Shown: positions 1-8,273, counted from the stretch's first letter. The stretch is DNA of 8,311 nucleotides from Elusimicrobiota bacterium (GCA_016194625.1 JACQBB010000297.1:1-8311), one strand, 5' to 3'. The notes: generated by a model not told the origin, from the letters alone. Numbers and translations: made by a program.

Positions 1-681
1 CTCGGACAGCGACAGCGGCACGGGCGGGATCACGCGCGCGAAATACAGCGCGGCGAACCCCAGCGCGACGCACGCGTAGGGGACGAGCAGGTGGCGCTTG
101 AGCGCGGCGCGCGGGTCGGGGAGGTCGTAGGACAGCCACCAGGCCAGTCCCGTCACGCAGGCGGTGGACGCGGTCAGCGTGCCCAGGAAGGGCAGGACGC
201 CGATCGAGCCCGCGAGCGTCGGCACCAGGTAGGTGAAGTAGGACACCAGGCACAGGCTGAACAGCGTCATGCGCAGGGTCGTGCCGGAGTCGGCGAAGGG
301 CTTCAGCTCGTTGACCGCGAGCAGGCCGGCCAGCAGGACCAGGAACACGAACGAGGTGCCCAACGACGCGCTCTTGAAGTAGAACAGCGTGTAGATGTTG
401 AGCAGCGTGCCCAGCATGAAGTGCGTCGCGCCGGCGTGGTAGCGCCAGAACGTCGCCAGCCGCGGGTGGGGGACGAACCGTCCGTACAGCTCGCGCAGCT
501 CCCAGCCGGTCAGCAGCGCGCACAGCGCCAGGTACGAGGCCTGGTGGAGGATGTTGTGCAGCTTGTCGATGCGCCCGACGGCCAGCGTGTCGAACAGGAA
601 GCCGGCGACGAACAGGCCGACGGTGCAGGCGGGCTCGTGCTCCTCGTAGACGCGCTTGAGGCGCTCGAGGAGCGCGCGCAT
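1..681 (-). CDS. Multi-pass membrane protein, 3' end missing (possible DUF2914 family)
   Basis: I translated this frame by hand. It opens with ATG at 681 (MRALLERLKRVYEEHEP) and stays open for 227 residues to the left edge, so the C-terminus lies outside the window. Hydrophobic segments fall near residues 18-33, 48-60, 86-104, 109-124, 138-156, 160-182 and 198-217, giving about seven membrane spans. The last visible residues include IPPVPLSL (218-225). I associate a short proline motif of this kind, just after the last membrane span, with DUF2914 proteins, whose soluble C-terminal domain would then be off the edge. That family call rests on memory and is tentative. The start lies 1 nt past the MFS stop (TGA-C-ATG) and has no Shine-Dalgarno of its own, so translation is probably coupled to the transporter. 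A functional link to the transporter is inference only. Confidence 0.8.
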   Translation of the reverse strand, partial: MRALLERLKRVYEEHEPACTVGLFVAGFLFDTLAVGRIDKLHNILHQASYLALCALLTGWELRELYGRFVPHPRLATFWRYHAGATHFMLGTLLNIYTLFYFKSASLGTSFVFLVLLAGLLAVNELKPFADSGTTLRMTLFSLCLVSYFTYLVPTLAGSIGVLPFLGTLTASTACVTGLAWWLSYDLPDPRAALKRHLLVPYACVALGFAALYFARVIPPVPLSLSE

Positions 682-682
682 G

Positions 683-1894
683 TCAGGCGGCGACGGGCTC
701 GGCGGCCGCGCCCGCGGTCATCACGAAGCCCAGCGCCGAGAGCGCGGCGGCCAGCAGGGCCCACGCCTTCAGGTCGCCGCGGCCGATCAGGAAGCCGGCG
801 ATGACCGGCGACAGGATGGACGCCGTCGAGTTCAGGATCTGCGTCAGGCCGAGCACCACGCCCTGCTCCTTGCGGCCGACCGCGCGCGTGACCAGGCTGG
901 TCAGCGCCGGGCGCAGGACGCCGGTGCCGAACGCGGTCGCGGTGAAGACGGGGATGAGCAGGAGCAGCGGGTTCGTGAACGCCAGGCCGGCCAGGCCGAC
1001 GGCGGCCGACACGAACCCGGCGCGCGCCAGCGCGCGCTCGCCGTAGCGCTTGACCATGCGGCCGAGCAGGCCGCCCTGGATGACGACGCCGAGCAGGCCG
1101 GAGTAGGCGTACAGGTAGCCGACCTCGCGCGGGCCGAAGGAGAAGCGGCGTTCGGCGAACAGGGCGAAGCCGTTGATGAACAGGGAGAACATCAGGCAGA
1201 ACAGGAAGAACTGCGCCAGCAGCGCCGCCAGCTCGGGCCGCCGGAAGTACTGGCCGTACGCGCCCCAGTCGAGCAGGCTCAGGCGCCGGCCGCCGGGGCC
1301 GGCCTCCCCGTCGTCGACGTGCGGCTCGGCCTCGGGCAGGAGGGTCCAGGTGCAGAGGATGCTGGTCAGCGACAGCGCCGCGGCGGCGTGCGCCGGCCAG
1401 CGGTAGTCGTACTGCGCCAGGAAGCCCGACAGCGCGGGTCCGATCAGGAAGCCCAGGCCGAAGGCGATGCCGATGACGCCGAACGACTTGGCGCGGTCCT
1501 CGGGCTCGGTCACGTCGGAGATGTAGGCCTGCGCCAGCGTCAGGTTGCCGGCGGTGATGCCGTCCAGGAAGCGGGAGAAGAAGATCCACGCGAGCGTCTT
1601 CGCCCAGCCGAGGACCAGGAAGCCGATGAAGGTGCCGATCTGGCTGATGATCAGGAGCGGCTTGCGGCCGTGGCGGTCGGACAGGCGGCCCAGGACCGGG
1701 CCGGCGACCAGCTGGCACAGCGCGTAGGTGGTGATCAGGAAGCCGACGACCTGCGGGGTGGCGCCGAAGTGCTCGGCGTAGAACGGCAGCAGCGGCAGGA
1801 CGATGGTCATGCCCAGGATGTCCACCGCGACGATCAGGAAGATCGGGAGGAGGACCTTCTTCAGCGGGCGCTTCTCGCGGGTCATCGCGGGCAT
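683..1894 (-). CDS. MFS transporter, DHA1/TetA-like drug efflux type
   Basis: This 403-residue protein has the normal length for a 12-helix major facilitator. Visible landmarks are an acidic residue in helix 1 (D25, in VDILGMT), motif A GRLSDRHGRKP (69-79), motif B-like SRFLDGITAGN (107-117), a glycine-rich motif C in helix 5 (about 141-158, GIAFGLGFLIGP) and a degenerate second motif A GRMVKRYGER (278-287). A hydrophilic central loop lies at about 185-215. Helix 1 charge, motif B and motif C together are typical of proton-driven drug antiporters of the tetracycline/multidrug DHA1 group, acting in the inner membrane. The substrate cannot be read from sequence. It is the fourth gene of the ppiC operon, 24 nt after the metal ATPase. 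The ATG at 1894 sits inside an inverted repeat, and an in-frame ATG at 1885 (M4) is a possible alternative start. The SD-like GGGAAGGG lies about 10 nt upstream of the first ATG. Confidence 0.93.
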   Translation of the reverse strand: MPAMTREKRPLKKVLLPIFLIVAVDILGMTIVLPLLPFYAEHFGATPQVVGFLITTYALCQLVAGPVLGRLSDRHGRKPLLIISQIGTFIGFLVLGWAKTLAWIFFSRFLDGITAGNLTLAQAYISDVTEPEDRAKSFGVIGIAFGLGFLIGPALSGFLAQYDYRWPAHAAAALSLTSILCTWTLLPEAEPHVDDGEAGPGGRRLSLLDWGAYGQYFRRPELAALLAQFFLFCLMFSLFINGFALFAERRFSFGPREVGYLYAYSGLLGVVIQGGLLGRMVKRYGERALARAGFVSAAVGLAGLAFTNPLLLLIPVFTATAFGTGVLRPALTSLVTRAVGRKEQGVVLGLTQILNSTASILSPVIAGFLIGRGDLKAWALLAAALSALGFVMTAGAAAEPVAA

Positions 1895-1908
1895 TCTATC
1901 AAATGCCC
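1889..1908 (-). promoter_or_regulatory. Inverted repeat covering the MFS start codon
   Basis: A perfect 7-bp inverted repeat with a 6-nt loop, read on the minus strand as GGGCATT-tgatag-AATGCCC. The 3' arm contains the MFS ATG, and the 5' arm overlaps the purine-rich SD-like GGGAAGGG. As RNA it would bury both SD and start. The upstream ATPase stop codon (1921-1919) lies only 11 nt before the 5' arm, so a terminating ribosome could open it. That would make it a translational-coupling device. A DNA operator is the alternative. Confidence 0.45.
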
Positions 1909-1918
1909 TTCCCGGCGG

Positions 1919-3772
1919 TCAGAAGTCGGTCAGGTCCTTGGGCGGGAGCGCCACGCGCACGGCGTTGAGCACGGCGGCCAGGTCGATGAGCTCCTGGAGC
2001 ACGGCGCCCTCCAGGGGCGTGAGGCGGCCCGACGCCGCCAGCAGCATGCCGACGGCGCTCAGCAGCATGCCGCCGACCGCGCTCTGCAGGGCGATCGAGC
2101 GCATGCGCTCGCCGATGTGGAGCAGCTCGTCGAGCTTGGCGATCGACGCGGTCATGATGACGGCGCCGGCCGCCTCCGAGGTCACGTCCGAGTTCTGGCC
2201 GATCGCGATGCCCACGGTGGCGGCGGCCAGCGCCGGGGCGTCGTTGATCCCGTCGCCGACGAACAGCGTCTGCGCCTTCGCGGTCTCCGCGCGCACGAGC
2301 GCGAGCTTCTGCTCGGGCGTCTGGCCCGCGTGGACCTCCTTGATGCCGACCTTCTCGGCCAGCTCGCGCACCTCGGCCTCGCGGTCGCCGGAGACGACCA
2401 GCACGCGCTCGACGCCGTGGCTGGGCGACAGGTGCGCCAGGAACGGGCGGCTCTCGGGCCGCGCGGCGTCCCGGAAGCGCAGGAGCCCGCCGTAGGCGCC
2501 GTCGACGAGCACGACGCACTCGAGCCCGGGCGCGTGCGGCGGAACGGCCGCGGCCAGAGCGCCCTCCAGGCGCTTGCGGCCGGTGACGGCCACGCGGCGG
2601 CCGTCCACCACGCCGGTCAGGCCCGCGCCCGGCGTCTCGGACAGCTCGGAGACCTCGGCGGCCTTCAGGCCGCGCTCCGCGGCGGCGGCGGCGACCGGGC
2701 CGGCCAGCGGATGGCGCGAGTAATGCTCGAGTCCCGCGGCCAGGCGCAGGAGCCCGTCGGCGTCGAAGCCCGGGCCGGGGAGCACCTCGGTCAGCGACGG
2801 CTTGCCGAAGGTGAGCGTGCCGGTCTTGTCCAGGATGACGACGCGGCACCGGCCGATCCGCTCCAAGATGGCCGGGTTCTTGACGATGACGCCGCGCGCC
2901 GCGGCCAGCGAGATCGCGCCGATCACCGCGACCGGGATGGCGATCAGCAGGGGACAGGGCGTGGCGACGACGATGACCGCGAGGAAGCGGTGCGCGTCGC
3001 CGGACGCGGCCCACGCGGCGCCGGCGATGACCAGCGCGACGGGGGAATACACCGCGGCGAGCTGGTCGCCCAGGCGCCGCAGCTCCGGGCGGTCCTTCTC
3101 GGCGTCCTCCATCACGCGCATGATGCTGGCGTAGCGGGAGTCGCGCGCGAGCTTGGCCGCGCGTATGGTCAGCGCGCTCTCGCCGTTGACCGCGCCCGAC
3201 AGGACGGTCGAGCCGCGCGTCTTCTCGATCTGGTACGGCTCGCCGGTCAGGTAGGACTCGTCCATGCTCCCGCGCCCCTCGACGAGGACGCCGTCCACCG
3301 GACACAGCTCGTGGGGGAGGACGACCAGCTCGTCGCCGACGGCGATGTCCGCGATGGCGACCTCGGTCAGCCCCGCGGCGGTCTTGCGGTGCGCGACCTG
3401 CGGCATGCGCCGCGCCAGCGCGTCCAGCACCCGCGAGGCGCGGCGCGACGCGAGGCGCTCGAGCGTCTCGCCTCCGGACAGCATCAGGACGATGATGGCC
3501 GCGACGAGGGTCTGGTGCATCAGCGCCGCGGCGACGATCGACACTCCGGCGAGCAGGTCCGCGCCCATGTCCCGGGCGAGCAGGCCGCGGACGATGCGCC
3601 AGACGAGGGGGATCCCGCCGAGGACGACCACGAGGTCGAGCGGCAGGTCCCGCCAGAGATGGGAATCGGTCCACGGGCGGAGCAGGAAGTGAGCGGCGAT
3701 CCCGGCGGCGGAGAAGACCGCCAGGGCGGCCTCGGCGTTGGACTCGACGGCGCCGGCTTTCGCGTCGCTCAT
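1919..3772 (-). CDS. P1B-type heavy-metal-transporting ATPase with TPC metal-site motif
   Basis: This 617-residue membrane pump should couple ATP hydrolysis to movement of a transition metal ion across the inner membrane. P-type landmarks occur in order: hydrophobic helices in about residues 15-100, actuator-domain TGEP (176-179), a helix pair around 237-290, phosphorylation motif DKTGT (D315), the P1B nucleotide-binding HP pair in SRHPL (H354-P355), hinge GDGIND (506-511), and two final helices (about 564-580 and 590-606). The intramembrane metal motif reads TPCP (271-274), not the CPC of Cu or Zn pumps or the SPC of Co pumps. TPC variants are usually grouped as P1B-5, some linked to Ni or Fe, but this protein lacks the C-terminal haemerythrin-like domain found in some of that group. 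There is no N-terminal CxxC or His-rich metal-binding domain. The last helix carries QELIDLAAVLNAVR where Zn pumps have a different signature. The metal is therefore unknown. It is the third gene of the operon and its start has no clear SD. Confidence 0.95.
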   Translation of the reverse strand: MSDAKAGAVESNAEAALAVFSAAGIAAHFLLRPWTDSHLWRDLPLDLVVVLGGIPLVWRIVRGLLARDMGADLLAGVSIVAAALMHQTLVAAIIVLMLSGGETLERLASRRASRVLDALARRMPQVAHRKTAAGLTEVAIADIAVGDELVVLPHELCPVDGVLVEGRGSMDESYLTGEPYQIEKTRGSTVLSGAVNGESALTIRAAKLARDSRYASIMRVMEDAEKDRPELRRLGDQLAAVYSPVALVIAGAAWAASGDAHRFLAVIVVATPCPLLIAIPVAVIGAISLAAARGVIVKNPAILERIGRCRVVILDKTGTLTFGKPSLTEVLPGPGFDADGLLRLAAGLEHYSRHPLAGPVAAAAAERGLKAAEVSELSETPGAGLTGVVDGRRVAVTGRKRLEGALAAAVPPHAPGLECVVLVDGAYGGLLRFRDAARPESRPFLAHLSPSHGVERVLVVSGDREAEVRELAEKVGIKEVHAGQTPEQKLALVRAETAKAQTLFVGDGINDAPALAAATVGIAIGQNSDVTSEAAGAVIMTASIAKLDELLHIGERMRSIALQSAVGGMLLSAVGMLLAASGRLTPLEGAVLQELIDLAAVLNAVRVALPPKDLTDF

Positions 3773-3800
3773 CGCGGGATCCGCGCGGCGCCGGGGCTCG

Positions 3801-4463
3801 TCAGCGGCCCGGGCCCGGCTGGAGGCGCTGCGACTGGCCCTTCTGCAGGGCCTTCATGCGCCGGGACACCGACGCGTCGAAGCGGCTCTTGAGCTCCTCG
3901 GTCAGCGCGTCGAAGTCGCGGGCGCGGTCCACCTTGCGGACCTTCGCGTCGTGCTCGAGGAAGTCCAGGATCTGCGTCGTCTCGTCCTTGCCCAGCGGCT
4001 GGCCGGTCCGGCGCGAGCGCATGCGCATGCCCAGGATGTAGAACTCCCACCAGCCGCGGCCGACGAGCGGAGCGTTGATGGCGCGCGCGAGCGTGTGGCA
4101 GCGCGCGCAGGTCCGCGCGAAGGTCTGGTAGTCGCGCTGGATCTGCGTGGGATAGGCCGAGACGTCCACGGTGTCGGGCCCCATGTCGCTGTAGTACAGC
4201 GCGTCCTTGGCCCGGTCCGCCGGGGTCGGCGGGACCTCGGCGCGGGGGGCGCGGACGGCGTAGGTGGACACCGCGAGCGCCGCGGCGTCCTCCCGGGCGG
4301 CGTCCACGGGGGGCGCGGGGTGCCGGCTCTCCTCGGCGGCGACGCCGTGCAGGGAGGCGTCGGCCGGGCGGCCGTCGCGCGCGCGCGACGCCCCCAGGCG
4401 CCAGGACGCGCAGGAGCTCGCGATGACGATGATGGCGACGACGGCGAATTCCCGGGCTTTCAT
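3801..4463 (-). CDS. Exported monohaem cytochrome c-like protein
   Basis: The 220-residue protein begins with a short charged stretch and a hydrophobic segment (about 7-18), followed by Cys18. This is a signal anchor, or possibly a weak lipoprotein signal (ASSC, non-canonical). An Ala/Pro-rich, probably disordered linker covers about 24-85. The core holds one CxxCH haem-binding motif, CARCH (C119, C122, H123), within YQTFARTCARCHTLARAIN, so haem should be attached covalently outside the cytoplasm. Met146 or Met148 (GMRMRSR) is a plausible sixth ligand, and a helix follows with KDETTQILDFLEHD. Family cytochromes often have this CxxCH, then Met, then helix layout. The C-terminal 45 residues are basic and helical and lack an obvious counterpart. 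It is presumably an electron carrier or sensor; its partner is unknown. It starts 34 nt after ppiC with no visible SD and a small hairpin directly before the ATG. Confidence 0.85.
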   Translation of the reverse strand: MKAREFAVVAIIVIASSCASWRLGASRARDGRPADASLHGVAAEESRHPAPPVDAAREDAAALAVSTYAVRAPRAEVPPTPADRAKDALYYSDMGPDTVDVSAYPTQIQRDYQTFARTCARCHTLARAINAPLVGRGWWEFYILGMRMRSRRTGQPLGKDETTQILDFLEHDAKVRKVDRARDFDALTEELKSRFDASVSRRMKALQKGQSQRLQPGPGR

Positions 4464-4481
4464 GTTGCGTGAGCTTGCAAC
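4464..4481 (-). other. Small hairpin directly upstream of the cytochrome start codon
   Basis: The minus strand reads GTTGC-aagctcac-GCAAC immediately before ATG. The stem is a perfect 5 bp with an 8-nt loop. It occupies the place where a Shine-Dalgarno would be, and none is visible. It could modulate translation or be chance; the stem is short. Confidence 0.3.
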
Positions 4482-4497
4482 GGAAGTGCCCAGGCCG

Positions 4498-4773
4498 TCA
4501 GCCGCGCTGGGTGACCTGGAGCAGGTGGTAGCCGAACTGCGTCTTCACCGGACCCTGGACCTTGCCGACCTCGCCGTTGAACACGGCCTTGTCGAACTCG
4601 GGGACCATCTGGCCGGGGCCGAACTCGCCCAGGTCGCCGCCGCGCTTGCCGGACGGGCACAGCGAGTGAGCCTTGGCGACCGACGCGAAGTCCGCTCCGC
4701 CTTCGATCTGCTTCTTCAGCGTGTCGCACTCGGCTTCCGTCTTCACGAGGATGTGGCGCGCTCGGGCTCTCAT
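4498..4773 (-). CDS. ppiC: PpiC-type parvulin peptidyl-prolyl cis-trans isomerase
   Basis: This single-domain parvulin is 91 residues from the chosen start, about the size of E. coli PpiC. It catalyses cis-trans isomerisation of peptidyl-prolyl bonds. The fold's signatures are present: RARHILVK at the N-terminus with the first active-site His (H7), [14 protein letters not shown] (36-49) with C39 at the position of the parvulin catalytic Cys/Asp, [15 protein letters not shown] (51-65), and GYHLLQV (81-87) with the second active-site His (H83). No signal peptide is seen, so it is probably cytoplasmic. An in-frame ATG at 4815 would add 14 residues, but that extension runs through the promoter -10 element. 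The ATG at 4773 has GGAGG (4780-4784) with a 6-nt spacer, so I choose 4773. It is the first gene of the five-gene minus-strand unit. Confidence 0.93.
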   Translation of the reverse strand: MRARARHILVKTEAECDTLKKQIEGGADFASVAKAHSLCPSGKRGGDLGEFGPGQMVPEFDKAVFNGEVGKVQGPVKTQFGYHLLQVTQRG

Positions 4774-4803
4774 GGTGTGCCTCCGGTGATGCGGCGTGCT
4801 CGG

Positions 4804-4832
4804 ATTGTAGCCCACCCGGCGTCCCGAGTCAA
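4804..4832 (-). promoter_or_regulatory. Sigma70-type promoter of the ppiC operon
   Basis: On the minus strand, TTGACT (4832-4827) is followed by a 17-bp spacer and TACAAT (4809-4804). Each hexamer differs from consensus at one position. Transcription would start near 4797, giving a leader of about 24 nt that contains the GGAGG ribosome-binding site at 4784-4780. In such GC-rich DNA a chance match this good, at the right place, is unlikely. It is the only strong promoter I see for the five genes to its left. Confidence 0.8.
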
Positions 4833-4889
4833 CGCGGAGTGGGCCGAAAGTCCCTTGCGGCGGGGAGGCTCGCGCGATAACATGGGAGG

Positions 4890-5755
4890 ATGCTCGCCTG
4901 GCTCCTCGCCGCCTCCTGGGCCGCGGCCGCCGCCCCGCCCGCCGACGACGCCCGCCGGGCGGCGGAGCTGGAGCGGCGCCTGGCCGCGCTGACCGCGCGG
5001 CTGGACGAGCGGCGCGAGGACTTCGCGGTCCGCGTCGTCGGCCAGGCCGCGCTCGTCGCGCAGCTCGAGCGCTTCGGCGCGAGCGGCCCGGAGGAGGCCG
5101 CGCTCAAGGACGAGCTGCTGCGCGCCGTCCGGGCCCGGCGCGACGCGTCCGTCGCCTCGGCGGTCGAGGCGACGCTGGCCGCGCGGCGCCTGGCCGCCTA
5201 CAAGGAGAACGGCGTCCTGCCTCCGGAGGCTCCCGACGACGGCTCGATCGCGCGCGCCCTCGTCCAGGACGCCCCGTCCGCGCCCGCGGCGCGCACCCTG
5301 CCGTCGGACCTGGCCGCCCTGGCGCGCGAGCTGGGCGTGCGGCTCCCCTCGGCGCGCTCGGGCGGGAGCCTGCCGTCCGCCCCGCCGGCCGTGGCCCGTC
5401 GGGCCCCGCGCGCGCCCTCCACGGCGGCGTTCGTCCCCGACCGCGGGACGGGACGCGCGGCCGTCGACCCCGTCCCCGGTCTGATCGCAGAGCTCGCGGC
5501 GTCCGAGGCGCCTCGCCGCGCGCTCGCCGCCGACCAGCTGGCGGGCCGCGGGCGCGCGGCTTCCGCCGCCGTGCCCGCTCTGCGCGCCGCGTTGTCGGAC
5601 GCGGACGCCCGGGTGCGCTCGAGCTCGGTGACGGCGCTCGGCGCGATCGTCCCGCCGGACTCGGCGGCGGTGCAGGACATCCGCCGCCTGCTGAGCGACC
5701 GCGACGAGGACGTCCGGTTCAGCGCGCGGACCGCGCTGAGCCGTCTCGGCCGGCC

Positions 5756-5759
<4 letters not shown>
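4890..5759 (+). CDS. Secreted coiled-coil protein with C-terminal HEAT repeats
   Basis: This is the only plus-strand gene, 289 residues long. The N-terminus [15 protein letters not shown] is a short signal peptide with an Ala-rich cleavage region near residue 14-15, so the protein is likely periplasmic. A charged, Ala/Leu/Arg/Glu-rich helical stretch (about 18-105) looks like a coiled coil. A Pro/Ser/Ala-rich linker follows (about 110-190). The last 100 residues form two to three HEAT/Armadillo-type units: [20 protein letters not shown] (195-214), [20 protein letters not shown] (228-247), and [20 protein letters not shown] (264-283). HEAT repeats are protein-binding scaffolds, and no catalytic motif is seen. 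The function is unknown. GGGAGG abuts the ATG with no spacer, too close for a usual SD, so the mRNA may be leaderless or the start may differ. It is transcribed divergently from the ppiC operon, and its TAG overlaps the uup stop. Confidence 0.82.
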
Positions 5760-7555
<1,796 letters not shown>

Positions 7556-7627
7556 AAACACAAAACCCCTGGGCTTTATCTCGCCCAAGGGCCGGTCCCG
7601 ACATTTCTCGTTACGGGTTCGAAAGCG
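7556..7627 (-). promoter_or_regulatory. Two-hairpin leader ending at the uup start codon (copy A of a repeated RNA element)
   Basis: Read on the minus strand from 7627, this holds a 5' flank with TTCGAACC. Hairpin 1 has stem CCCG (7617-7614) with CGGG (7600-7597) and AGAAATG in its loop. The linker ACCGGCCC leads into hairpin 2, with arms CCCTTGGGC (7591-7583) and GCCCAGGGG (7574-7566): 9 bp with one G-U pair and an 8-nt loop. The tail TTTTGTGTTT (7565-7556) abuts the uup ATG at 7555. Hairpin 2 plus the U-rich tail is shaped like an intrinsic terminator. The only SD-like bases for uup (AGGGG, about 10 nt from ATG) are in its 3' arm. This makes it a candidate attenuator or SD-sequestering leader for uup. 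If the promoter just upstream is not used, it may simply be the ssb terminator. A relative lies at 8202-8263. Confidence 0.65.
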
Positions 7628-7635
7628 ACATCTAT

Positions 7636-7644
7636 ATCATAGCA
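7636..7644 (-). promoter_or_regulatory. Extended -10 promoter for uup
   Basis: The minus strand carries TGC-TATGAT (7644-7636), an extended -10 with a near-consensus hexamer in an AT-rich island otherwise rare in this GC-rich window. No -35 is evident, which extended -10 promoters tolerate. The start would be near 7629, so the roughly 74-nt leader consists almost entirely of the two-hairpin element. Confidence 0.5.
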
Positions 7645-7650
7645 CGGATC

Positions 7651-7688
7651 GGGGCCGCGCGGGGGGATGTTCTCCCGCGCGCGGCCCC
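7651..7688 (-). terminator. Strong GC hairpin after ssb, no U-tract
   Basis: A perfect 11-bp stem (7651-7661 with 7678-7688, arms GGGGCCGCGCG and CGCGCGGCCCC) begins 12 nt past the ssb stop codon. The 16-nt apical part can pair further (GGGA with TCCC-like bases). No T-run follows on either strand, so it is not a classical intrinsic terminator. It could aid termination or protect the ssb mRNA 3' end, and it separates ssb from the uup promoter. Confidence 0.55.
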
Positions 7689-7699
7689 GGCCGTTCCGC

Positions 7700-8134
7700 T
7701 CAGAAGGGGACTTCCTCGATCTCGTCGCCGCCGGACTTCGCCGCGGCCGCGGGCCGGCCCATGCCGCCGCCCATGCCGCCCTCGCGCTTCTCGAGGAACT
7801 GGAAGTCGTCCACGTACACGACCATCTTGGACATCTTCTTGCCGTCTTCCTTGCCGGCCCACTCCTCGAGGACGAGGTGGCCTTCCACGTAGATCTGCTG
7901 TCCCTTCTTCAGCGACGACTCGACCAGGTCGGCCATCTTGCGGCCCGTGTCGCGGTTGAAGACCTTGAGGTCCACCCAGACCGGCACGTCCTCCCACTGG
8001 CCCGAGTCCTTGTTCTTCTTGCGGTTGTTCACCGCGAACCCGATGTTGGCCATCTTGCCGCCGTTGCTGAAGGTCTTGATCTCCGGGTCGCGCGTCAGCC
8101 GGCCGATCAGCATCACTTTGTTCAGGTTCGCCAT
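7700..8134 (-). CDS. ssb: Single-stranded DNA-binding protein SSB
   Basis: This 144-residue protein coats single-stranded DNA during replication, repair and recombination and recruits partners through its tail. The N-terminal OB fold (about 1-115) shows the family pattern MANLNKVMLIGRLTRDPEIK, then GKMANIGFAVNN (26-37), WVDLKVFNR (53-61), LKKGQQIYVEGHL (75-87) and YVDDFQFLEK (107-116). A short Gly/Met/Ala linker (118-133) leads to the acidic tip DEIEEVPF, matching the canonical acidic-Pro-Phe ending used to bind replication and repair proteins. The length is on the short side but normal. ATG 8134 has GGAG 8-9 nt upstream. It lies between a tRNA gene and uup, both in the same direction, but has its own leader and likely its own promoter. 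Confidence 0.97.
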   Translation of the reverse strand: MANLNKVMLIGRLTRDPEIKTFSNGGKMANIGFAVNNRKKNKDSGQWEDVPVWVDLKVFNRDTGRKMADLVESSLKKGQQIYVEGHLVLEEWAGKEDGKKMSKMVVYVDDFQFLEKREGGMGGGMGRPAAAAKSGGDEIEEVPF

Positions 8135-8174
8135 GGGAGGGGCTCCGTTGCGTCGAGAATTGTCCGTCAGGGAT

Positions 8175-8183
8175 AGAGTAGCA
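8175..8183 (-). promoter_or_regulatory. Possible extended -10 promoter for ssb
   Basis: The minus strand has TGC-TACTCT (8183-8175), resembling the TGC-TATGAT before uup. It would start transcription about 34 nt before the ssb ATG. No clear -35 is visible. A 5-bp inverted repeat (CCGTC/GACGG, 8164-8168 and 8185-8189) flanks it and could be an operator or chance. Confidence 0.35.
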
Positions 8184-8201
8184 CGACGGCACGCCGCCTA
8201 G

Positions 8202-8263
8202 AAACACAAAACCCACCTTTCGGTGGGCCGGTCCTGCCATTTCTGATCGCAGGTTCGAGAACG
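8202..8263 (-). terminator. Two-hairpin terminator after the tRNA gene (copy B of the repeated RNA element)
   Basis: It begins 10 nt after the tRNA 3' end on the minus strand. After a 5' flank with CTCGAACC comes hairpin 1 (stem CCTGC 8253-8249 with GCAGG 8237-8233, loop containing AGAAATG), then linker ACCGGCCC. Hairpin 2 is CCCACC-GAAA-GGTGGG (8227-8212), followed by TTTTGTGTTT (8211-8202). Hairpin 2 and its U-rich tail make a convincing intrinsic terminator for the tRNA transcript. Hairpin 1 and its loop are not needed for termination, yet they are shared with the element at 7556-7627 (about 30 of 39 aligned bases before hairpin 2). Confidence 0.85.
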
Positions 8264-8273
8264 TCCAGATCGG

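Noticed and set aside
656..3892. A very long plus-strand open frame (1078 codons) opposite the MFS and ATPase genes
   Set aside because: It is low-complexity Arg/Gln/Glu/Ala-rich translation antisense to two clear genes. Such shadow frames are expected in GC-rich DNA.
4774..4815. Longer ppiC starting at ATG 4815
   Set aside because: The extension covers the -10 element and the GGAGG that serve ATG 4773. The shorter form matches PpiC length.
7556..7588. Longer uup starting at TTG 7588
   Set aside because: The extra 11 residues come from the conserved RNA hairpin, are not part of the ABC-F family N-terminus, and lack an SD.
8253..8262. GTTC-N2-GAAC palindrome upstream of ssb as a LexA/SOS box
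   Set aside because: Known boxes of this kind read GAAC-N4-GTTC or CTGT-N8-ACAG. The order here is reversed and it lies inside the repeated RNA element.
8202..8263. The GGTTCGA string on the plus strand as part of a second tRNA
   Set aside because: There is no matching T-stem, acceptor arm or cloverleaf around it. The shared structure is the two-hairpin element on the other strand.
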